This document shows, piece by piece, positions 1-5,927 of a stretch of DNA of 5,927 bases. The position numbers and the translations under genes were made by a program. Each line of letters starts with the position of its first letter. Position 1 is the first letter of the stretch. Below the pieces are notes generated by a model. The model was not told where the DNA came from. It was given only the letters and a program-made list of their open reading frames with translations, and ran no database searches. The DNA is from Sphingomonadales bacterium (GTDB lineage Bacteria; Pseudomonadota; Alphaproteobacteria; Sphingomonadales; Sphingomonadaceae), in NCBI GenBank assembly GCA_027489295.1, contig JAIYAA010000383.1, positions 1 through 5,927 on the forward strand. Direction: 5' to 3'.

Positions 1-20
1 GATCCATCGATAGAGGCTGA

Positions 21-362
21 CCCATCCATGCTGGCCTCCTACACCAGCACGGATTCCGAATCAGAAATCACGCCCGTTGGGAATCCCATTTCGATTCATA
101 TCGCTCGAAAACCGCTCTATTTCTGAAAGGTGCCGGTCGTGCTACGACCCATGCTTTCTTTTCGACAAAATATCTCGGTCACTCGCCGCGCTATTACGAT
201 TATCTGCGCTGTTCCGGTGCCGCACCCAGTTTGTATGCCCTACTCAAACTTGCGCTGCAATTAGCCGATGTTGCCCACGAAGCACTCGATGAAATCGAGT
301 GCACACGCGCGAGGTTGCTGGCAAGCCAGATCATGTCACAAGTGCTCACTCGATGCAGATAA
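21..362 (+). pseudogene. Unrecognised coding remnant without a start codon
   Basis: A frame open from the TGA at 18-20 to the TAA at 360-362 reads like protein: 113 codons, with a helical, Leu/Ala-rich C-terminal half (stretches such as LYALLKLALQLADVAHEAL around 232-288). It has no ATG, GTG or TTG with a ribosome binding site near its 5' end. A second frame, 1-126 (+), is also open from the window edge and also reads plausibly, ending in RKPLYF and TGA. One explanation is a single gene entering from the left with a frameshift near 117-125; another is two unrelated ends. It converges on the methyltransferase gene, whose stop is 42 bases away. I do not recognise the family. Seen: the open frames. 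Inferred: that this is a truncated or frameshifted gene. Confidence 0.35.
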
Positions 363-404
363 CTACCGCACCGAGTGAGGCTAACGTAGCCAGTATATTA
401 TCGC

Positions 405-1394
<990 letters not shown>

Positions 1395-1407
1395 TCAACC
1401 AACTTCC

Positions 1408-1434
1408 AAAAAGAGCCCCCCCCCTCCGAGGGGC
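1408..1434 (-). terminator. Terminator- or attenuator-like hairpin between endonuclease and methyltransferase genes
   Basis: On the - strand, GCCCC (1434-1430) can pair with GGGGC (1419-1415), or with other registers of the G9 run (1424-1416). The stem is followed by TC and then TTTTT (1412-1408). This is the layout of an intrinsic terminator. It ends one base before the GGAAG ribosome binding site of the methyltransferase gene, so readthrough or a separate downstream promoter would be needed for methyltransferase expression. The nine-base C homopolymer on the + strand is also prone to slippage and sequencing error. Confidence 0.4.
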
Positions 1435-1505
1435 GGTGGGGAGGCAGAAAACTGCGCGGGCCAAACGCCTTCGGTTGTCGGGTATGACCCCGGCCCCGTG
1501 GCTCG

Positions 1506-2333
1506 CTATGCGAGATCGGCGCTTAACACGTCTATCGCTGTTTCCGCGATATCGAGCATGATGAAGGCCATTTCCTTATCACCCCACTCATGCGCCTGAA
1601 AATACAAAGAAGCCGCCTGAAGCATTAGGGACCTACCCCCGACATTCACCACGTCGTTACGACAATAGTTCCTGTTTATTTCTTTACCGAAACTGCTGGC
1701 AGTGACCCGATCTATACGATTCAACATCCCAGAATCATGATCGAGCGTCACCATCGCACCATCAGGACGAACGACCTGAATGTCTTCAGTAGCAAAGTTG
1801 GAACCCTGCAAGAATACTACATACGGAAAATGCGCCTCATCAATCATGAAATTTCTTATCTCAAGGATATTTTTGTGGACCCTCTCGATCGCATTTCCCG
1901 CCACCATGAAATCCTGATCTTTTGATTTTCCAACCTTCTCGCCTGCTCTTATTTTTTCTATGTCATTCCCTTGGTGCTTTGACTCTCCAACGAGTATGAC
2001 TCTCCATACCCCATTCTTATCCTTCACTTCGGTTATCGCGCCATCTGGCTTGATGCTGGAACTACCTACAAATAGCGTTTGCCCAAGCTGCGGGTCGATG
2101 CTGGCAAGTTTATGATTTATTTCGGCCTTGCTTAGCCGCTCCCGCTGGCGAAACTCGAGATTGGGATACCTCTCAGAAAGAGCGACGAGAACGCCGGCAC
2201 TGACCTCGCGTATCGACAGATCGTGCTTCTGCGCAGCGGCTCCGAAAATTGCGAGAGGCCCCCCGCCGAGCTTTTGCTGAATGCTGAGCCGCAGCTGCTG
2301 GCCCTTACCCCTAACGTCCGTTCCCTCAGTCAT
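1506..2333 (-). CDS. EcoRI/RsrI-family type II restriction endonuclease
   Basis: 275 residues, close to the 277 of EcoRI. Expected to act as a homodimer cutting unmethylated GAATTC with Mg2+. The PD-(D/E)XK active site is visible: Pro96-Asp97 in SSSIKPDG, then Glu117-x-Lys119 in VGESKHQG. The 20-residue Asp-to-Glu spacing equals that of EcoRI (D91, E111, K113). The recognition segment AGNAIERVHKN (145-155) matches the EcoRI block holding N141, A142, E144 and R145, and MLNRIDR (203-209) matches the block with R200 and R203. The N-terminal block LGGGPLAIFGAAAQKHDLSI (22-41) matches RsrI as I recall it. I start at the ATG at 2333, not the open frame reaching 2486, because homology begins at MTEG, the extra 51 residues look non-coding, and GGAGGGG (2347-2353) lies upstream. 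No damage is seen. The region is more AT-rich than the resolvase gene. Confidence 0.95.
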   Translation of the reverse strand: MTEGTDVRGKGQQLRLSIQQKLGGGPLAIFGAAAQKHDLSIREVSAGVLVALSERYPNLEFRQRERLSKAEINHKLASIDPQLGQTLFVGSSSIKPDGAITEVKDKNGVWRVILVGESKHQGNDIEKIRAGEKVGKSKDQDFMVAGNAIERVHKNILEIRNFMIDEAHFPYVVFLQGSNFATEDIQVVRPDGAMVTLDHDSGMLNRIDRVTASSFGKEINRNYCRNDVVNVGGRSLMLQAASLYFQAHEWGDKEMAFIMLDIAETAIDVLSADLA

Positions 2334-2346
2334 CCGCGATTCTCTA

Positions 2347-2353
2347 CCCCTCC
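2347..2353 (-). promoter_or_regulatory. Ribosome binding site fixing the endonuclease start
   Basis: GGAGGGG on the - strand, 13 bases before the ATG at 2333. The spacing is a little long but supports this start over the upstream in-frame ATGs at 2486 and 2477. I found no convincing -35/-10 pair for this gene in 2354-2456. Confidence 0.5.
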
Positions 2354-2456
2354 GGTTTCGACCCAGAGGGCAGTACCAAATTAGGTGGGATCGCGGAACA
2401 TCTGCTGGGACGAATGCAGCGGACCCTCCTTGGCGATACGGCGCTCCGCCGATACC

Positions 2457-2574
2457 TGTTGATTTGAGTTTACCCATCCAAGACACCCACCCGAGACGGC
2501 GCGGCGCGTCTTAATTAGGTTGACGCAGGGCATCTGAGACACTTGGCCGACCGGGTCTAAACCCATCCGAGACA
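2457..2574 (+). promoter_or_regulatory. Putative three-subsite res recombination site of the adjacent resolvase
   Basis: The half-site CATCYRAGACA (the reverse complement begins TGTCT, as Tn3-family half-sites do) occurs as CATCCAAGACA (2475-2485), CATCTGAGACA (2531-2541) and CATCCGAGACA (2564-2574). A weaker copy, CACCCGAGACG, is at 2488-2498. Pairing each with a TGTC-like left end gives: site I about 2458-2485 (28 bp, central TA at 2471-2472); site II about 2507-2541 (35 bp, starting CGTCTT); and a less clear site III about 2550-2574 (25 bp). Gaps are about 21 and 8 bases. Known gamma-delta/Tn3 res sites have subsites of 28, 34 and 25 bp with gaps of about 22 and 5. Site III abuts the resolvase ribosome binding site, so bound resolvase could repress its own gene. 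A TTGACG at 2520-2525 could be a -35 box, but it lacks a good -10. Repeats are seen; function is inferred. Confidence 0.6.
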
Positions 2575-2583
2575 GGAGGTGCC

Positions 2584-3141
2584 ATGATCGTCGGTTACGC
2601 GCGCGTCAGTTCCAGCAGCCAAAGCCTTGAGGTTCAGCACGAGCAGCTTGCCGCCGCCGGCTGCGAGAAGATCTTCGCCGAGAAGCGCAGCGGGCGGACC
2701 GTCGAGGGACGTGATGCACTGGCGGATGCCATCGACTTCGTGCGTGAGGGCGATGTGCTGGCGGTGACCCGGCTCGATCGCCTCGCCCGATCGGTGGTGG
2801 ACCTGCACCGGCTTGTTGAGCGGCTGACCGCCAAAGGCTGCGGCTTCCGCGTTCTGCAGCAATCCGGCATCGACACCACAACCAGCACCGGCAAGCTCAC
2901 CCTGTCTATCCTTGGCGCAGTCGCAGAGTTCGAGGCCGATATTCGCCGCGATCGCCAGCGGGACGGGATTGAGCGAGCCAAGGCCCAGGGCATCTATCAG
3001 GGACGCAAGGCCAGCATCGACACCGCCCGCATTGTCGCGCTGATGGAAGCCGGCATGAAGCGTGCGGATATTGCCCGCGAACTCGGCTGCAACCGATCAT
3101 CCATTTATCGACTGGTGGAGACGGGAAAGGTCAAAGATTAG
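2584..3141 (+). CDS. Small serine recombinase (resolvase/invertase family)
   Basis: 185 residues, the normal length for TnpR/Hin-type enzymes. It should cut both DNA strands through a 5'-phosphoserine link and resolve cointegrates, or invert DNA, at its own sites. The N-terminal catalytic domain (1-120) has GYARVSS with the likely nucleophile Ser9 and Arg7, then TRLDRLARS (62-70), supplying the conserved Asp65, Arg66 and Arg69. The long E helix (about 105-138) carries AEFEADIRRDRQRDGI, and GRKASI links to a C-terminal helix-turn-helix (about 149-178, ending RSSIYRLV). All expected catalytic residues are present. The ATG at 2584 follows AGGAGGT (2574-2580) with only 4 bases between. It is transcribed divergently from the endonuclease gene, with a res-like site between them. 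No transposase is visible here. Resolution is favoured over inversion because the upstream DNA looks like a res site rather than paired inversion sites. Confidence 0.93.
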   Translation: MIVGYARVSSSSQSLEVQHEQLAAAGCEKIFAEKRSGRTVEGRDALADAIDFVREGDVLAVTRLDRLARSVVDLHRLVERLTAKGCGFRVLQQSGIDTTTSTGKLTLSILGAVAEFEADIRRDRQRDGIERAKAQGIYQGRKASIDTARIVALMEAGMKRADIARELGCNRSSIYRLVETGKVKD

Positions 3142-3147
3142 CAGCGA

Positions 3148-3181
3148 GGCGGGAATATGCCTGTGCCGGCATAGCCCCGCC
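3148..3181. terminator. Hairpin between two convergent genes
   Basis: GGCGGG (3148-3153) pairs with CCCGCC (3176-3181) and TATGCC (3156-3161) with GGCATA (3168-3173), in one register around a six-base loop. Two mismatched positions lie between the two stem segments. It sits between the resolvase stop and the stop of the convergent hypothetical gene. There is no T-run on either side, so it may act as a weak two-way terminator or only protect 3' ends. Confidence 0.4.
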
Positions 3182-3198
3182 AACCTAAGCCGCAAAAA

Positions 3199-3651
3199 CT
3201 ATCTACCGCCCATCGCGATTTTGAACGCGAGCGCCTGCGCTTCCACCTGAAAGATCAAACGCAGCGATCCCTCGCCGCGGTTGTAGGTCGACGCAGGATA
3301 AGTGAATTTGTAGCGCGCCTTCCTGAGCCACTGAAACTCGGGAGTGGCGCGGGCGGCGTCAAGAACGCGCTTGCTGAAAAACCGCTTCTGGAGTGCCGCT
3401 TCTACTGCAGCCATTAAAGGTTTCTCCGGTGTGGGCATATCCAAGCCGGAATAATACGGTTTCTTTGTGCCGTCGGGCATAACGGACATGTCGTAGCCAA
3501 GGCTATGGACATATTCGGAGAACTGGTCGCGTGCCCTCTCCGTCTGGCTTCCGTTTGATCCATAGTAAGCTTCGTCGTCAAGGTTTTCATACATCTCGGT
3601 CGGGAGACCGAGCAACTTGAACTCCCGCCTGTCGACATTCGCAATAGACAT
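3199..3651 (-). CDS. Hypothetical protein, 150 residues
   Basis: I do not recognise this family. The protein is soluble-looking, with no signal peptide or membrane segment. It is acidic near the N-terminus (ENLDDEAYYG, about 22-31) and basic in the C-terminal part (KRFFSKRVLDAARATPEF around 88-105, then LRKARYKFTYP). It ends LAFKIAMGGR. Support for a real gene: an AGGAGG box 11 bases before the ATG at 3651, mostly G or C in third codon positions, no competing frame of better quality, and a tidy 57-base gap to the convergent resolvase gene with a hairpin in it. The ribosome binding site is buried in a hairpin (3661-3681), so translation may be controlled. An alternative start is the in-frame ATG (Met20, reading MYEN) further in, but it lacks as good a ribosome binding site. 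Confidence 0.7.
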   Translation of the reverse strand: MSIANVDRREFKLLGLPTEMYENLDDEAYYGSNGSQTERARDQFSEYVHSLGYDMSVMPDGTKKPYYSGLDMPTPEKPLMAAVEAALQKRFFSKRVLDAARATPEFQWLRKARYKFTYPASTYNRGEGSLRLIFQVEAQALAFKIAMGGR

Positions 3652-3660
3652 AGACGTATA

Positions 3661-3705
3661 GGCCTCCTGTTTGCAGGAGCCTCATTGCAGCCTGCTACAA
3701 ACAGG
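3661..3705 (-). promoter_or_regulatory. Leader with two mutually exclusive hairpins over the ribosome binding site
   Basis: In the - strand transcript, GGCTCCTG (3681-3674) can pair with CAGGAG-CC (3669-3661, one bulged base), which hides the AGGAGG box of the 150-residue gene. Alternatively CAAACAGG (3673-3666) can pair with CCTGTTTG (3705-3698), 24 bases upstream. This partly overlaps the first fold, so the two cannot form together. Whether either is used is unknown. Confidence 0.4.
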
Positions 3706-3710
3706 TCTCA

Positions 3711-3777
3711 CGGATCTGAAATCCGTCAAGCATAATTTCTCATATGGTTAATGAAGCGCCAACCTAATGATTGGCGC
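3711..3777. repeat. Two small inverted repeats in the 3652-3795 intergenic stretch
   Basis: CGGAT (3711-3715) pairs with ATCCG (3721-3725) around a five-base loop. GCGCCAA (3756-3762) pairs with TTGGCGC (3771-3777) around an eight-base loop. Neither is followed by a T-run. The second could be an operator or a remnant of a terminator for the decayed gene on the - strand, which points toward it. The stretch between them (CATAATTTCTCATATGG) is AT-rich and might hold promoter elements, but no clear -35/-10 pair is present. Confidence 0.35.
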
Positions 3778-3795
3778 CTCCTATCCCGACATCAT

Positions 3796-4190
3796 TCATA
3801 ATTTGGCGAAGTCAGATCGATACTGGCGGACATGGGCGAGCGGATCGGCATGGGCGAACATCGTCTTGAGCGCTCGGTAAGGACGGATTACGTGGAGGGG
3901 GGCGTGCGCCGTCGCCCACGCGCTCGGCAGCTCCATCACCGAATTGGCGTCGTCGATGCCGCGCAACAGGCTTTCGACGTTGTGGTTGTTAACTATTTCC
4001 GCTCCCAACACATCCCAGCCATGCTGCCGCGTCGTCGCCGGCGAACAAAGATTGCCGACCAGCAGACCCTCGCTGATCCGGCTGCTTTTTACCGGGAACG
4101 GCGAAGACCAATTCGCATGAAGATGGCCGCTACACCGGACCGATCATGGCCGATGCCGGATGAAGAAGCCGATTTGCATCCGCGCTTCAT
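3796..4190 (-). pseudogene. Decayed hypothetical gene, C-terminal part intact
   Basis: From the TGA at 4144-4146 down to the TGA at 3796-3798 one frame stays open with strongly GC-rich third positions, reading RISEGLLVGNLCSPATT, then LGAEIVNNHNVESLLRGIDD, and ending VRQYRSDFAKL. The only in-frame start with any claim is GTG at 4011 (71 residues), but coding character clearly extends upstream of it. In another frame, ATG at 4190 overlaps the stop of the preceding small frame as ATGA and reads MKRGCKSAS through IFMRIGL before stopping. I infer a gene of about 130 codons broken by a frameshift near 4095-4115. The family is not recognised. The + strand frame 3832-4236 over the same bases looks like a shadow. 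A shorter true gene starting at 4011 remains possible. Confidence 0.4.
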
Positions 4191-4276
4191 AATTTGTCGA
4201 AAGGCTCCGAACCGGAGAGGACGATCAAGCGCTTAGGACCTGATCGGTAACGGGTTCCATATTGATCGGCCTCCAC
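4187..4276 (-). pseudogene. Small coding remnant ending just before the decayed gene
   Basis: A GTG at 4276 opens a 29-codon frame ending KRLIVLSGSEPFDKL and TGA (4187-4189). The TGA overlaps the ATG of the next - strand frame by ATGA, a usual sign of coupled genes. The upstream part of this frame hits a TAG a few codons before the GTG, so this could be the C-terminal end of a larger lost gene or a genuine very short gene. Function unknown. A competing - strand frame (4233-4421) does not look protein-like. Confidence 0.25.
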
Positions 4277-4342
4277 CTTCTTCGGCTACCCGCTGACAGG
4301 TTCGCCCCGTTGGGGTATCCGCGTCTCTGCACGGGGGACCGA

Positions 4343-4699
4343 ATGAACAAAGCTCTTCACCTAATCTGTCATCGCGAAGGAAAGCCCCTCCACGGCCTGA
4401 GCCGCTGGGACGGCGATCCAAACGGCTATCGATCGTGCTGCTGGCTAATCATCAATGGATGCAGCCGTTCTGGTCGGCGGCTGAATTTACTTCCACGAAG
4501 CCAAAGCCACAGGCTCCTCGTTCGGAGAGCAAATTCTCGGGTTTGGGGACGGCGCCACTGAGAGCGACGACATGGCGCCCGCAAAAATAATCTATTCCGC
4601 GCCGACCGGAGCGGGCGCGGCCGGCCCTGACGCGACCGTGATTATGGCAGGGCATGGGGCGGCGGTCTTGTGGACGCGCATTTGGAGCACAACGCATAG
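4343..4699 (+). pseudogene. Decayed small hypothetical gene with frameshifts and two Trp-to-TGA stops
   Basis: Three stretches in two frames join into one protein of about 115 residues. First, ATG at 4343 gives MNKALHLICHREGKPLHGL and on to CCWLI (to 4450). Then, after a frameshift near 4451-4455, MDAAVLVGG, a TGA (4482-4484) and IYFHEAKATGSSFGEQILGF. Then, after a second frameshift near 4593, FRADRSGRGRP, a TGA (4628-4630), RDRDYGRAWGGGLVDAHLEHNA and TAG (4697-4699). The pattern resembles small uncharacterised alphaproteobacterial proteins I recall, with WLYLH, FGG and WRG-DH-AW motifs. In those, both TGA positions would be Trp. The TAG overlaps the GTG start of the next gene as TAGTG, so the two formed a coupled operon. 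GGGGG lies 5 bases before the ATG. Frames are seen; family likeness is from memory. Confidence 0.6.
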
Positions 4700-5199
4700 T
4701 GGTTAGCGCAACAACCCTCACCGGCGCGGCAGGCGAGCATTTCGTGATGAGCGAATTGCTCAGGCGCGGCTTCATCGCTGCTCTGGCGCCGGCTGGTGTC
4801 CCCAATTGCGATATTGTTGTCACGGACAACATTGGCGAGCGGCTCTGCGCCGTTCAGGTCAAAACGCGGATCGGCAAGGGCGCTGACCGTGGCTGGCACA
4901 TGGGTAAGAAGCATGAGGGACTGGTGTCGCCTACACTGTTCTATTGCTTCGTGGATCTAGCGATGGGCACGGTATTGCCGCCCTTCACCTATGTGGTTCC
5001 GTCTGCCATTGTGGCGCAGACCCTCACGGAGTGCCATCAGGCATGGCTCAATCAGCCTGGGGCAAAAGGCCAAGCGCGCAATGACGGCGACTTTCGACGC
5101 TTCCTGCCCAGCTTCACGCATCTACAAATGGGGAAGTTCGAGGACGGGTGGCTAGAGCCTTATCGTGAGGCTTGGCACCTATTGGAGCAGCCCTCCTAA
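4699..5199 (+). CDS. PD-(D/E)XK nuclease-fold-like hypothetical protein
   Basis: 166 residues from GTG at 4699; an in-frame ATG at 4654 would add 15 residues that overlap the preceding gene. I prefer 4699 because GGAG (4684-4687) precedes it, the protein-like pattern starts at SATTLTGAAGEHF, and the start overlaps the previous stop as TAGTG. The N-terminal half fits a PD-(D/E)XK core: a helix with Glu13 (GEHFVMSELLRRGF), Asp38 in VPNCDIVVTD, then Gln53-x-Lys55 in CAVQVKTRIG. Gln in place of Glu occurs in some members. Next come GWHMGKKHEG and LFYCFVDL, a pattern I recall from small hypothetical proteins sometimes grouped with intron-type PD-(D/E)XK endonucleases. It could be a nuclease or a non-cutting nucleic-acid-binding relative; the target is unknown. 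The frame is intact although its operon partner is broken. Confidence 0.75.
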   Translation: MVSATTLTGAAGEHFVMSELLRRGFIAALAPAGVPNCDIVVTDNIGERLCAVQVKTRIGKGADRGWHMGKKHEGLVSPTLFYCFVDLAMGTVLPPFTYVVPSAIVAQTLTECHQAWLNQPGAKGQARNDGDFRRFLPSFTHLQMGKFEDGWLEPYREAWHLLEQPS

Positions 5200-5389
5200 C
5201 AATGGCGCTGAGCGTATGGGAGCAAGTGGGAATGAGGACGAAACGCTGGCGCGTTTGTCCTGCTTCGGCGTGATTGGACTCGTGCTGCGGTGCAGTCGCT
5301 CCTCGCCCGGCCAATCACTTGAAGCGATTATTTCGTGGTCCAGTTGGAAGAACAGCTAGTCCGCTAGAGCCGCCGAACCACCTATTCCA

Positions 5390-5527
5390 TTCCAGGCAGG
5401 GGAGATACACACTTCCCCCTGATACCAGAACCATCGGAACGACAGGGCGAAAATCGCTATCGTTCTCAATTCCAGTATCAGGGGGAAGCTGTGAGTAGGT
5501 ATTCCAGTATAGGGTTCTACACACTTC
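5390..5527. repeat. Pair of 26-base imperfect direct repeats flanking a large hairpin
   Basis: Copy 1 (5390-5415) and copy 2 (5502-5527) both begin TTCCAG, share GGG at the same offset, and both end TACACACTTC, matching at 19 of 26 positions; they start 112 bases apart. A further ATTCCAGTAT is present twice, at 5469-5478 and 5501-5510. The layout could be binding sites for a recombinase or replication protein, or the ends of a small mobile element. Confidence 0.55.
5412..5488. repeat. 77-base interrupted inverted repeat (large hairpin or cruciform)
   Basis: CTTCCCCCTGATAC (5412-5425) is a perfect 14-base inverted match to GTATCAGGGGGAAG (5475-5488). Inside it, GAA (5428-5430) pairs with TTC (5470-5472). 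With slight offsets, GAACGA (5437-5442) pairs with TCGTTC (5460-5465) and GCGA (5447-5450) with TCGC (5454-5457) around AAA. The symmetry therefore runs to the centre. No T-run follows on either strand, so an ordinary terminator is unlikely. It could be a structured RNA, a single-strand recombination or transfer site, or a miniature mobile element. Confidence 0.6.
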
Positions 5528-5881
5528 GTATCTAACGCCCATTTCAGGGGCAGCGGGGTTTAGCCGATCGCTCTTCGGTTAGGCTTCTGGTTCCTCGGAA
5601 CCACATGCGGACACGGGCGAACCATACGATTGGCGTCGCCGCGTGCTAGGTGTTGACGGTCATCACGCCAGAGCACCTCCTTCACCACTACCGGGGGAAC
5701 CGCTTGCTCGTTGTCCATTTGGACCGGAGGATTTAATCTCCTGAGCAACTTAACGGCGGTTTTCAAACCTGCTCTCGTGCCCGTCGTGGCCTGCATTGTT
5801 TTACGTGGTGTGACGTGACCCCCATCTTTCATCCAGCGGCAACCAGAGACCGACCGTTGTTGTCGCGCAGGAGCGCGGGTG

Positions 5882-5915
5882 AAGCAACGGGCGGGTTTAA
5901 ACCCGCCCGTTGCTT
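5882..5915 (+). terminator. Strong intrinsic terminator, perfect 34-bp palindrome
   Basis: GCAACGGGCGGG pairs perfectly with CCCGCCCGTTGC across a TTTAAA centre, with AAG and CTT extending the symmetry outward. TTTT (5914-5917) follows on the + strand. On the - strand only a short TT follows, so it works best for + transcripts but may stop both. No gene ends directly before it inside the window, so it may serve the 4699-5199 transcript or a gene beyond the right edge. Confidence 0.8.
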
Positions 5916-5927
5916 TTCGAGTTCGGC

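Larger units (their letters stand above)
5200..5881. other. Long stretch without a convincing gene
   Basis: About 680 bases hold repeats and a hairpin (listed separately) but no gene I can support. Frames here are short and lack ribosome binding sites: 5203-5274 (+, 23 codons, starting 3 bases after the previous stop), 5165-5359 (+) and 5315-5542 (-). The longest, 5560-5832 (-, 90 codons), starts at an ATG without a Shine-Dalgarno box and uses AGA, AGG and TTA codons unlike the neighbouring genes, so I rate it unlikely. The part right of the repeats (5528-5881) shows nothing beyond a small GCGC hairpin near 5867-5878 just before the terminator. Confidence 0.5.

Noticed and set aside
20..28. 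ACCCATCCA at 20-28 repeats 2472-2480 next to the predicted crossover, as if the R-M module were flanked by two sites
   Set aside because: The match is only nine bases and the left copy lacks the GACA end and any partner half-site, so chance is the simpler explanation.
379..391. GGCTA-ACG-TAGCC hairpin downstream of the methyltransferase as a terminator
   Set aside because: Five-base stem with no T-run on the - strand; too weak to call.
2334..2486. N-terminal extension of the endonuclease frame to 2486
   Set aside because: The extra 51 residues look non-coding, overlap the res-like site, and family homology plus a ribosome binding site place the start at 2333.
2557..3100. Several - strand frames across the resolvase gene
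   Set aside because: They are shadows of a clearly recognised GC-rich + strand gene; they are Arg/Ser/Pro-rich and match nothing.
3709..3727. tRNA-like anticodon arm with a seven-base loop reading TGA
   Set aside because: The loop lacks the invariant T33, and no T-arm or acceptor stem can be found around it.
3832..4236. 134-codon + strand frame
   Set aside because: Arg-rich shadow-like composition, no good ribosome binding site, and the opposite strand shows better coding character.
5200..5584. TCCTAACAA after the 4699-5199 gene and GTTAGGC at about 5578 suggested an integron attC site
   Set aside because: The pair would be about 380 bases apart, the internal L sites are missing, and no integrase is present.

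Overview
The window looks like accessory DNA of a high-GC alphaproteobacterium, probably plasmid or genomic-island sequence. Reasons: the restriction-modification pair closely matches my memory of RsrI from Rhodobacter sphaeroides; the other clear genes (resolvase, PD-(D/E)XK-like protein) use GC-rich codons; and several genes appear broken. No tRNA, rRNA, CRISPR array, replication gene or integrase was recognised. All family assignments come from reading the sequence and from memory, not from database searches.

Left part (1-2333): a start-less reading frame on the + strand (21-362) is followed by a complete type II restriction-modification system on the - strand. The endonuclease (1506-2333) is an EcoRI/RsrI-type enzyme expected to cut GAATTC. 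The methyltransferase (405-1394) is a beta-class N6-adenine enzyme expected to protect the same site. The endonuclease gene lies upstream of the methyltransferase gene in the same direction. The 111-base gap between them holds a GC-rich hairpin plus T-run that resembles a terminator or attenuator. No controller (C) protein gene was seen. The pair is more AT-rich than the genes to its right, which suggests separate acquisition.

Middle (2334-3795): a small serine resolvase (2584-3141, +) is transcribed away from the endonuclease. The DNA just before it has repeated GAGACA-ending half-sites in an arrangement that fits a three-subsite Tn3-type res site. The likely crossover dinucleotide is about 138 bases from the endonuclease start. 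A convergent 150-codon hypothetical gene (3199-3651, -) follows. Its ribosome binding site sits in a hairpin with a competing alternative fold.

Right part (3796-5927): two decayed coding stretches lie on the - strand (3796-4276). On the + strand, a decayed gene (4343-4699) carries frameshifts and two TGA stops where Trp is expected. Its stop overlaps the start of an intact PD-(D/E)XK-fold-like gene (4699-5199), so the two were once an operon. After it comes about 680 bases without a convincing gene. This stretch contains a 77-base interrupted inverted repeat, flanking 26-base imperfect direct repeats, and a perfect 34-bp palindromic terminator near the right edge.
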